Shown in pieces: positions 1 to 5,024 of a stretch of 5,249 nt of DNA. The translations under genes and the position numbers were made by a program. Under the pieces are notes generated by a model. It was given only the letters and a program-made list of their open reading frames with translations, did not search any database and was not told the DNA's origin. This stretch comes from Dehalococcoidia bacterium (GTDB lineage: Bacteria; Chloroflexota; Dehalococcoidia; Lucifugimonadales; Lucifugimonadaceae), in NCBI GenBank assembly GCA_012270805.1, contig JAAXHR010000114.1:1-5249 (forward strand), written 5' to 3'. Position 1 is the first letter of the stretch. Each line of letters starts with the position of its first letter.

Positions 1-728
1 GTTTCGTATTGGGAATTGGGGATTTGACCGTTCTCTGCGTATCCTATCGAGTAGAAGAACATGTCGAGGGGACGTTTGGCGGTCTCAGTGGAGTCGAGTT
101 GACGGAGGGAACCGGAAGCGGAATTTCGGGGGTTTACGTATTGGGGCAGGCCGGCGGTTTCGCGCTCTTCGTTGAGGCGGTCGAATGCCGAGATTGGGTA
201 GAAGACTTCGCCTCGGAGTTCGATGGTGCCTGGGACGTCGTCGCCATTGAGGGTCAGGGGAACAGATTTGATCGTGCGGATATTGTCCGTGATGTTTTCA
301 CCTTGGGTGCCGTCACCGCGTGTTGCGGCTTGGTTCAGGATACCGTCGACGTAGTTGATGGCAACGGCAAGACCATCGATTTTGAGTTCGAGGGTGAGGT
401 CGGCGGAGGCGATTTCGAGGTAGTCAAGTGCGCGTTGATACCAGGCGTTGAAGGTTTCCTCGCTGTTGACGTTGCTGAGGCTAAGCATGAGAACCGGGTG
501 TTGAACCGGTTCGAATTGTTGCGAAGGTGGCGCACCGACGCGGAGTGTTGGAGAATCAGAGGTTTTTAGGTCGGGATAATTTTGTTCAAGGTCTTGGAGT
601 TCGCGGAAGAGGGCGTCGTACACCGCGTCGGAAAGCGACGAATCACTCAGCACGTAGTACTCGTGATTTGCACGGTTGAGGGTTTCGCGCAATTCGGCGG
701 CGCGAGCTGCGATTTTGGAGATGGTCAA
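1..728 (-). CDS. ligA: NAD-dependent DNA ligase LigA, N-terminal part (runs off left edge)
   Basis: LigA seals nicks in duplex DNA during replication and repair, using NAD+ to adenylate an active-site lysine. The visible 242 codons cover domain Ia and most of the adenylation domain. Domain Ia shows H-E-Y-Y (residues 22-25) and S-D-A-V-Y-D (33-38), the NMN-binding region. M-L-S-L-S-N (81-86) follows. The nucleotidyltransferase motif E-L-K-I-D-G puts the catalytic lysine at K116 with E114 and D118 beside it. R-G-D-G (137-140) and E-L-R-G-E-V-F (170-176) come next. From memory the E. coli lysine is K115, so the register supports the TTG start at 728. An in-frame TAA lies five codons upstream and no ATG lies between, so TTG is the natural choice, although no clear Shine-Dalgarno is seen. 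The OB-fold, zinc finger, HhH and BRCT domains lie beyond the window. No frameshift is visible. Confidence 0.95.
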   Translation of the reverse strand, partial: MTISKIAARAAELRETLNRANHEYYVLSDSSLSDAVYDALFRELQDLEQNYPDLKTSDSPTLRVGAPPSQQFEPVQHPVLMLSLSNVNSEETFNAWYQRALDYLEIASADLTLELKIDGLAVAINYVDGILNQAATRGDGTQGENITDNIRTIKSVPLTLNGDDVPGTIELRGEVFYPISAFDRLNEERETAGLPQYVNPRNSASGSLRQLDSTETAKRPLDMFFYSIGYAENGQIPNSQYE

Positions 729-770
729 GGCAGATTTTGCGGATTACGTACAGTCGGTGTCGTCAAGATT

Positions 771-791
771 CTAGCAATGGTGGATTGCTAG
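771..791. promoter_or_regulatory. Perfect 8-bp inverted repeat upstream of ligA
   Basis: CTAGCAAT and ATTGCTAG flank a 5-nt spacer (GGTGG on the plus strand). The repeat lies in the 130-bp gap between the ligA start and the end of the GNAT remnant, about 43 nt before the ligA TTG codon. Neither side has a T-run, so it is not a typical intrinsic terminator. It could be an operator or an RNA hairpin in the ligA leader. A TTGACG hexamer (761-766, minus strand) follows it, but no convincing -10 is placed for it. The rest of 729-858 shows nothing recognisable. Confidence 0.35.
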
Positions 792-858
792 GCGCGCGCA
801 GTTGGTCCCACCTGGTGAGTGGAGGGTTGAACCGGGTGAGCCAAAGCAGTCTGATGGT

Positions 859-1271
859 TCAGGAAATTTGTGATTCACCGTCCGATATGAGCGGCATCAT
901 GAAATACAGTCCGTGACGCTCACTGCCCCGGGTTTCGGGTCGTACCGCGAATCCCATCCGGAGCTTTAGCTCGTGATTCTCACGGCTGTGAGAGTAGCTG
1001 AACGACACCAACTGGCAACAGTGTAGCGATCTTGCCAAATCGATCGCGTGTTTTTGCAGGTTCGTGCCCATTCTTCTGCGTCGGAATTCCGGCAATACAA
1101 AGAAATTTCCACCTTTGCATGCAGCAACTCTTTGCCATCGATAATGGTTTGGAGGCCAAATGCGATGTAGGGATGCTGTTTATACTTTGCGGTGTGGTGC
1201 GGGTTGGCGCGCTTGAGGATATTGGAGATCGAAGGCAACAGACCGGTAATTGATGGCTGAGGTTCGTGCAT
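859..1271 (-). pseudogene. GNAT-family N-acetyltransferase, apparently frameshifted
   Basis: Two minus-strand frames together look like one GNAT acetyltransferase of about 137 residues, which would transfer an acetyl group from acetyl-CoA to an unknown amine. The first frame (ATG at 1271) gives a typical GNAT N-terminus, with L-L-P-S-I-S-N-I-L-K-R then F-G-L-Q-T-I-I-D-G-K-E. The second frame (ending TGA at 859) carries the C-terminal core: G-G-N-F-F-V-L-P-E-F-R-R-R-R-M-G-T-N, which fits beta-4 and the acetyl-CoA pyrophosphate loop (R/Q-x-x-G-x-G/A, degenerate at the last position), then H-A-I-D-L-A-R-S and R-M-G-F. Coding sense switches frame around 1100-1130, consistent with one missing base. 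The 5' end overlaps the divergent DUF1015 gene by about 19 nt. It may be a decaying gene or a sequencing error; a programmed frameshift is less likely. Confidence 0.55.
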
Positions 1272-2557
1272 TTCGGGGAATCCGGTTCAGTGCAGCGTCG
1301 CAGGGTCGGGACTTAGGTGACTATCTTTCGCCGCCGTTCGACATGATTACGCCAGCGGTTGAGAGTGAGTTGCTGGATCGGTCGGAACACAACATCGTGC
1401 GGTTGGAACTGGCGCCACGGGAGGGTGCGGATCGTTACGGATACGTCGCTGAGACCCAGGGGCGTTGGGAAGCAGACGGGGTATTGATGCGGGATGCAGA
1501 GCCTTCGGTTTATGTGACTGAGGAGTCGTTCGAATATGACGGAAAAGTGCAGACTAGGCGAGGATTTATCGCGGCAGTGCGGTTGGAGGAGTATGACCGA
1601 GGGATCGTTTTCCCGCACGAGCAGACACGGGGGCCGTGGGTCGAGGATCGCGTGAAGATGATGCGGGCGACGCGCTCGGCGTTGAGTCCGTTGCTAGTAG
1701 TGTTTCAGGATGACATCCGACACTCGGTCGGCGGGATCATTCGAGCGATTGCGGGTGGCCCGCCGTTGGAGGTGGCGACGATGGCGGGTGGCTACTCGTT
1801 GCGGTTGTGGCAGTTGAAGGACCCTGGGACGTTGGAGGTTCTGCGTGGGCTGATGCGTGATTCGGCGATCTTCATTGCCGATGGGCATCACCGTTACGAG
1901 GCGGCGATGAGGTATCGGAGCGCGATCAGAGCGGAGCGCGAGATCGAGTCTGATGAGGCGGTGAACTACCGGATGATGCATATTGTGTCGATCGATGAGC
2001 CGGGCCTGATCACGCGTGGGTACCACCGGGTGATACATGATGCGACTCGGGATGAGTTGGATCGGTTGGCGGCGCGGATCGAGGAGGTATGTGAAGTTGA
2101 AAATGTTTCTTTGGCCGACCGAGTGGAGACGGCTTGGCGGCCTAGTGATTTGTTGAGTGCGGTTGGCAGCCGCCATGACGGGGAGTTTGTGTTTGGGCTC
2201 TACGAGTTGTCGGGTGGTTTCAAGATCGCCCGGATGGCGTCTGCCGATTCGGAGATATTGATCGGGACGGATGCGTTGGAGAGATCGGATTATCGTCGGT
2301 TGCATTCCGAGATACTGGATGTAGTGTTTGGGGAGGATCGGGTTGATGCTGCAGTGGATTTTGAGTATGAGGTTGAAAATGTCGTGTCGAAGGTGGATTC
2401 TGATGAGGCGCAGGTTGGGATCATCATGCGGTCGATCCCGATGCATGAGTTCGTGGACATCGTAACGCGTGGGGATCGTTTGCCGCCCAAAGCGACGAAC
2501 TTCTATCCGAAGCCGCCAGCCGGGGCGGTCATACAATCTCTGGAGGGCTATCTTTGA
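1253..2557 (+). CDS. DUF1015 family protein
   Basis: This is an intact 434-residue protein recognised as DUF1015 (Pfam PF06245) from its length and motifs. These are S-P-P-F-D-M-I (26-32), H-N-I-V-R-L-E-L (46-53), F-P-H-E-Q-T-R-G-P (120-128), I-A-D-G-H-H-R-Y-E-A-A (208-218), and a C-terminal L-P-P-K-A-T-N-F-Y-P-K-P-P-A-G (410-424). The conserved His/Asp/Arg motifs suggest an enzyme, probably cytoplasmic since no signal peptide or membrane segment is seen. The biochemical function is not established as far as I know. As I recall, family members often lie near serine-biosynthesis genes (serA, class V aminotransferases), and a class V aminotransferase is present here at 5025-5249. ATG at 1253 is preferred over the TTG one codon upstream because the M-x-x-V-R-A-F-R-G start fits the family. 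No clear Shine-Dalgarno precedes it. It is convergent with the selenoprotein genes. Confidence 0.85.
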   Translation: MAEVRAFRGIRFSAASQGRDLGDYLSPPFDMITPAVESELLDRSEHNIVRLELAPREGADRYGYVAETQGRWEADGVLMRDAEPSVYVTEESFEYDGKVQTRRGFIAAVRLEEYDRGIVFPHEQTRGPWVEDRVKMMRATRSALSPLLVVFQDDIRHSVGGIIRAIAGGPPLEVATMAGGYSLRLWQLKDPGTLEVLRGLMRDSAIFIADGHHRYEAAMRYRSAIRAEREIESDEAVNYRMMHIVSIDEPGLITRGYHRVIHDATRDELDRLAARIEEVCEVENVSLADRVETAWRPSDLLSAVGSRHDGEFVFGLYELSGGFKIARMASADSEILIGTDALERSDYRRLHSEILDVVFGEDRVDAAVDFEYEVENVVSKVDSDEAQVGIIMRSIPMHEFVDIVTRGDRLPPKATNFYPKPPAGAVIQSLEGYL

Positions 2558-2609
2558 ACTAGGATGGGCATGATTTTTCATGATGGGAATGAAGGTGAAG
2601 TGACCCCCT

Positions 2610-2629
2610 GCGTCTTGCATGCTTGACGC
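2610..2629. terminator. Weak inverted repeat between convergent genes
   Basis: GCGTC (2610-2614) and GACGC (2625-2629) can pair around a 10-nt loop. The site is in the 110-bp gap between the DUF1015 stop (2557) and the stop of the last selenoprotein gene (2668). A bidirectional terminator would be expected in this gap. The stem is short and no strong T-run follows on either strand, so this is only a candidate. A second small palindrome, CATGA-TTTT-TCATG (2569-2582), lies next to the DUF1015 stop. Nothing else is recognised in 2558-2667. Confidence 0.2.
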
Positions 2630-2667
2630 GTCCCAATTTTGATTGCGCAAAAAGTGAGGGAGGTCTG

Positions 2668-3243
2668 CTAGCCGTTGAGTTTTTGGAGCTCTGCTAGCAA
2701 GATGGCGGTATCAGGGCGGTCGGCGATATCTTTGCCGATGTCTTTGAAGGCGATGTTGCCGTTTTTGTCGATGATGAAGACCGCGGGCGCGGCGACGCCG
2801 TCGTTGTGGAGATCGTAGACCTCGTAGTCACTGGGGATTTCGTGGTTCTTAGTCGTGTAGAGGACGGGAAATGTGGCGCCGGAGTTTGCGATCATAGTGG
2901 CTGCACCACGGAAGTCGTCCATGCTCAGGGCGAGTATTTCGGCGTTTTGCTGCCTGATGCGGGGATAGTAGCTCTGCAACTCGACGAGTTGCCCGAGACA
3001 TATCCCTCAGAAGAAGCCGCGATAGAAGACGAGCACGACGTTTTGGTCGCCGCGGAAGTCGGAGAGGGTGATGTCGATGCTACGGTTGGCGACCGGGAGG
3101 CTGAAGTCTGGAGCAGTTTCTACGCTTTCGAATGATGGCGAAGCGCATGCAATTGCGATAGTAGCGACGAGTGATGTGGTAAACGCGATTAGTAGACGCC
3201 TCGTTGAAAAACCTCGAGAGATGAGATCGACTGGATTGCGCAT
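2668..3243 (-). CDS. Selenocysteine-containing redoxin-like lipoprotein, copy 3 (U79-G-I-C82)
   Basis: Read with TGA at 3007-3009 as selenocysteine, this gives a 191-residue redoxin (AhpC/TSA-like, thioredoxin fold). A signal peptide (about residues 15-32, hydrophobic, after R15-R16) ends in I-A-I-A-C33, a lipobox, so the protein is probably membrane-anchored on the outer face. The tether is only about 10 residues long. The redoxin domain starts A-P-D-F-S-L-P (44-50), then N-V-V-L-V-F-Y-R-G-F-F, U79-G-I-C82, G-Q-L-V-E-L-Q, A-E-I-L-A-L-S, F-P-V-L-Y and V-F-I-I-D-K-N-G. The expected reaction is reduction of peroxides or disulfides by the selenol, with C82 as resolving partner; substrate unknown. 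It is the most divergent copy: F instead of W before Sec, and a C-terminal tail lacking the N-Y-R-H-Q stretch of copies 1 and 2. It starts 6 nt after the copy 2 stop, suggesting the same transcript. Without Sec insertion only a 78-residue stub would form. Confidence 0.85.
2976..2992 (-). promoter_or_regulatory. Candidate bacterial SECIS hairpin, copy 3
   Basis: In the minus-strand mRNA, GCAACU and AGUUGC form a perfect 6-bp stem around loop CGUCG, 15-31 nt after the UGA at 3007-3009. The outer loop bases C and G may pair as well, giving 7 bp and a GUC triloop. Its position and the G in the first two loop bases fit the published general form of bacterial SECIS elements, which recruit SelB with Sec-tRNA to the UGA. 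The hairpin lies inside the coding sequence, over the Q-L-V-E-L-Q codons. Confidence 0.7.
3007..3009 (-). other. In-frame UGA, proposed selenocysteine codon 79 of copy 3
   Basis: The minus-strand context is ...Y-R-G-F-F-UGA-G-I-C-L-G-Q-L. The UGA replaces the first Cys of a CxxC motif. The reading frame stays open and family-like for 78 codons before it and 112 codons after it, ending at TAG (2668-2670). Confidence 0.85.
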
Positions 3244-3249
3244 GCGGAT

Positions 3250-3864
3250 TTAGAGGTCTGTTAGGGCTTCGAGTACCTCATCGCCAGATACTTGGTGCCG
3301 GTAGTTTTCGCCGATGTTTTCGTAGGCTATGTTTCCATTTTTGTCGATGATGAAGACGGAAGCAGAGGCTAGACCGTCGCCGAAGAGATCGAAGACGTTG
3401 TAGCTGACAGGGACGTCGTTGTTTTTACTGGAGTACAAGACGGGAAAGTCGGGCCCGGCTTTTGCGACGATAGATTCGGCACCGCGGAGGTCGTCGGTGC
3501 TGATAGCCAACACTTCTGCGCCAGCGTCTGAGATTTTGTCGTAGTGTTTTTGCAACTCACCTAGTTGCCGTGTGCAGAAACCTCACCAATAGGCGCGGTA
3601 GAAGACAAGGACAACTTCTTTCTCGTCTTGGAATGACGAGAGTGAAATTTCGGCGTTGTTTTTGTTGGCTGCAGGAAGTATGAAGTCAGGTGCTTTGGGT
3701 AGATTTGGGACTTCCGCCACGGCGGCTGCTGGCGCATCGAAGGGACCAGATGCGGCGGTGTTTTCGACTGTTTCGGTTTCTTGACCACAGGCGACCGCTA
3801 CGAACAATGTCATTGCGATCAGGATGGGGAATGCGAATTCGCGGAGTCCAAGTAATTTGCTCAT
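3250..3864 (-). CDS. Selenocysteine-containing redoxin-like lipoprotein, copy 2 (U94-G-F-C97)
   Basis: Read with TGA at 3583-3585 as selenocysteine, this gives a 204-residue redoxin. A signal peptide (hydrophobic residues about 10-25) ends in V-A-V-A-C26, a lipobox, so a lipid-anchored extracytoplasmic protein is expected. An Ala/Glu/Thr/Pro-rich tether of about 30 residues leads to K-A-P-D-F-I-L-P (57-64). V-V-L-V-F-Y-R-A-Y-W, U94-G-F-C97 and T-R-Q-L-G-E-L-Q follow. After them come A-E-V-L-A-I-S-T-D-D, F-P-V-L-Y, V-F-D-L-F-G-D-G-L-A-S-A-S, V-F-I-I-D-K-N-G and Y-E-N-I-G-E-N-Y-R-H-Q. This half is very close to copy 1, pointing to recent duplication. The start ATG (3864) overlaps the copy 1 stop TGA as ATGA, with no clear Shine-Dalgarno, so translational coupling is likely. 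The gene ends at TAA (3250-3252). Function is inferred as selenol-based thiol/peroxide chemistry at the cell surface. U at the thioredoxin nucleophile position suggests oxidoreductase rather than classical peroxiredoxin chemistry, but either is possible. Confidence 0.87.
3552..3568 (-). promoter_or_regulatory. Candidate bacterial SECIS hairpin, copy 2
   Basis: In the mRNA, GCAACU and AGUUGC form a perfect 6-bp stem around loop AGGUG. It spans nt 15-31 after the UGA at 3583-3585, at the same distance as in copies 1 and 3. The loop begins A-G-G-U, which resembles, from memory, the AGGUCU apical loop of the E. coli fdhF SECIS. The stem covers the codons for Q-L-G-E-L-Q. Confidence 0.72.
3583..3585 (-). 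other. In-frame UGA, proposed selenocysteine codon 94 of copy 2
   Basis: The minus-strand context is ...Y-R-A-Y-W-UGA-G-F-C-T-R-Q-L. The frame is open on both sides and both halves match the same redoxin domain. The true terminator of this gene is TAA at 3250-3252. Confidence 0.87.
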
Positions 3865-5000
3865 GGCAGATTGGCGATGACGGTGTTAGCGGAGACTTGG
3901 TGCCGATAATTGCTTCCGATATTCTCGTATGCTATCTCACCGTTTTTGTTGATGATGAATACGGACGCGGATGCAAGGCCGTCGCCGAAGAGGTCAAAGA
4001 CGTTGTATGCCTTGGGTACTGAGTTGTCTTTGGATGTGTAGAGCACGGGGAAGTCGATGCCGACCTGCTGAGCGATGGTTTCCGCGCCAGATAGATCGTC
4101 AGTGCTGATGGCTAGCACCTCAGCGTCAAGTTCTTGTATGCGGTCATAGTGTCGTTGCAACTCAACTAGCTGCCTGGTGCAAAACGGTCACCAGAAGGCG
4201 CGGTAGAAAACTAGGACAACGTTTTTGTTGCCTTTGAACTGGGATAGGGAGTAGGTTCCTCTGGTTGTGACGGATGGCAACGAGAAGTCGGGAGCTTTAG
4301 GTCCAGATGCGACTGGTTCTGGTTCGGGCGTGAAGGTCGCCGTCGGCTTTGGTGTGAAAGTGGGAGTTGGCGGAACAGGAGTGAATGTTGCTGTCGGTTC
4401 TGGTGTGAATGTTGGAGTTGGTGGGATTGGGGTGTTAGTCGGGGTCGGTTCGGGCGTATCGGTCGGCGGGATAGGCGTAGGCGTGTCGGGCTCAGTTGTC
4501 GGGCTCGGTTCTTCAGTCGAGTCTGTGGATGCCGGGGTCGGTATTCCCACTACCGATGTTGGTTCGGGCTGCGGAGTGTCGGTCGGAGTGGGGGTATCCG
4601 TTGGCTCTGGCGTGTTGGTAGGTGTGAGGGTATTGGTAGGCGGGACAGGTGTGTCGGTAGGTGGAACTGACGTGTTGGTAGGTGCCACGGACGCGGGAGT
4701 GGCGGTAGGTTCTGCTTTCGGAGTGTTGGTCGGTTCGGGTTCGGATGTTGCGTTGGGCTCGGCCTCGGCGGCCTTTACCTCAGAGGCGGGCGTATTGGTT
4801 GGCTGAGGTGCGGCAGTCGCGGTCGGAGTGGGGACGGCGGTAGGCGGGGACGATGTCGGAGTCGGTGCGGGAGTTGGAGTGTCGGGTGCAGAAGCCGATT
4901 CGCAGGCGAACACGAGCAGCATCGTTGACAGAGCGGCGATAGTTACGGTGACGATGCTTTTAGAGATAATATTCGGAATTGGATCGTTTGAGAGGTTCAT
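3861..5000 (-). CDS. Selenocysteine-containing redoxin-like lipoprotein with long Thr-Pro linker, copy 1 (U271-P-F-C274)
   Basis: Read with TGA at 4188-4190 as selenocysteine, this gives a 379-residue protein. A signal peptide (hydrophobic residues about 16-32) ends in V-F-A-C33, a lipobox. Residues about 39-232 form a low-complexity Thr/Pro/Glu linker, probably extended and glycosylatable, of a kind common in Chloroflexota surface proteins. The redoxin domain (233-379) shows K-A-P-D-F-S-L-P (235-242), V-V-L-V-F-Y-R-A-F-W (261-270), U271-P-F-C274, T-R-Q-L-V-E-L-Q, A-E-V-L-A-I-S-T-D-D, F-P-V-L-Y, V-F-D-L-F-G-D-G-L-A-S-A-S, V-F-I-I-N-K-N-G and Y-R-H-Q. Bacterial Cys homologues usually read W-C-P-F-C here, as I recall, so UGA replaces the first Cys. 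It is the first of three tandem selenoprotein genes, 24 nt after the aminotransferase stop and likely cotranscribed. Its ATG lies in a 7-bp hairpin. The same gene ends with a real TGA overlapping the copy 2 ATG, so UGA has two meanings here. Confidence 0.88.
4157..4173 (-). promoter_or_regulatory. Candidate bacterial SECIS hairpin, copy 1
   Basis: In the mRNA, GCAGCU and AGUUGC pair over 6 bp (one G·U wobble) around loop AGUUG, at nt 15-31 after the UGA at 4188-4190. Compared with copies 2 and 3 the A-U pair at the fourth stem position is replaced by G·U, so pairing is kept despite the base change. The second loop base is G, as in the other two copies. Confidence 0.7.
4188..4190 (-). other. 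In-frame UGA, proposed selenocysteine codon 271 of copy 1
   Basis: The minus-strand context is ...Y-R-A-F-W-UGA-P-F-C-T-R-Q-L. With Cys at this position the motif would be the W-C-P-F-C of ordinary redoxin-like proteins. A Cys codon TGC or TGT becomes TGA by a single third-base change. Confidence 0.88.
4323..4424 (-). repeat. Two tandem 51-bp units in the Thr-Pro linker of copy 1
   Basis: Residues 193-209 and 210-226 of the copy 1 protein are near-identical 17-residue units, P-P-T-P-T-F-T-P-[EK]-P-T-A-T-F-T-P-[VE], coded by adjacent 51-bp repeats (4374-4424 and 4323-4373) with several synonymous differences. Shorter T-[DN]-T-P and P-T-x-T-P elements continue through 4425-4886. Such tracts change length easily by slippage or recombination. 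Confidence 0.75.
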
Positions 5001-5017
5001 CGGGCTTTTCCCCGATG
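4998..5017 (-). promoter_or_regulatory. Hairpin covering the copy 1 start codon
   Basis: The minus-strand RNA reads CATCGGG, loop GAAAAG, CCCGATG: a perfect 7-bp stem with a 6-nt loop, whose last three bases are the ATG of copy 1 (4998-5000). The purine-rich GGGGAAAAG stretch that could act as Shine-Dalgarno is in the 5' arm and loop. Folding would hide the start codon. Ribosomes finishing the aminotransferase gene, whose stop is at 5025-5027, would come close enough to open it. No T-run follows, so it is not an intrinsic terminator. Confidence 0.5.
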
Positions 5018-5024
5018 GGTTGCA

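Noticed and set aside
9..569. Plus-strand 186-residue open frame at the left edge
   Set aside because: The opposite strand encodes LigA with catalytic motifs in register, so this frame is a shadow.
792..830. T-box-like string (GGTGGGACC followed by GCGCG, minus strand) before ligA
   Set aside because: It does not match the conserved T-box core well, ligA is not an amino-acid-related target, and no specifier or stem I structure was seen.
1694..2650. Minus-strand 318-residue open frame opposite DUF1015
   Set aside because: It is antisense to a well-supported family gene and its translation is Arg/His/Pro-rich with no recognisable motifs.
2665..2698. Direct repeat CTGCTAGC at 2665 and 2691
   Set aside because: Only 8 bp, inside or at the end of the copy 3 coding sequence, with no flanking mobile element; probably chance.
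2668..4160. The downstream halves (2668-2979, 3250-3555, 3861-4160) as separate genes starting after the TGA
   Set aside because: Their apparent starts fall inside the redoxin core (at Leu-Gln of Q-L-x-E-L-Q) and lack ribosome binding sites. The reading frame is continuous with the upstream half through the TGA.
4267..4806. Plus-strand 179-residue Gly/Val-rich reading frame
   Set aside because: It is the antisense shadow of the Thr-Pro linker of copy 1; Thr/Pro codons read backwards give Gly/Val. No start context or domain supports it.
2668..5000. UGA read as Trp or Gly (alternative genetic code), or three nonsense pseudogenes
   Set aside because: Copy 1, DUF1015 and the aminotransferase all end naturally in TGA, the recoded position is a Cys column in the family, and the same codon is hit in all three copies with no other defects.
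4998..5017. Intrinsic terminator after the aminotransferase gene
   Set aside because: The stem is good but no T-run follows on either strand, and the 3' arm contains the next gene's start codon.
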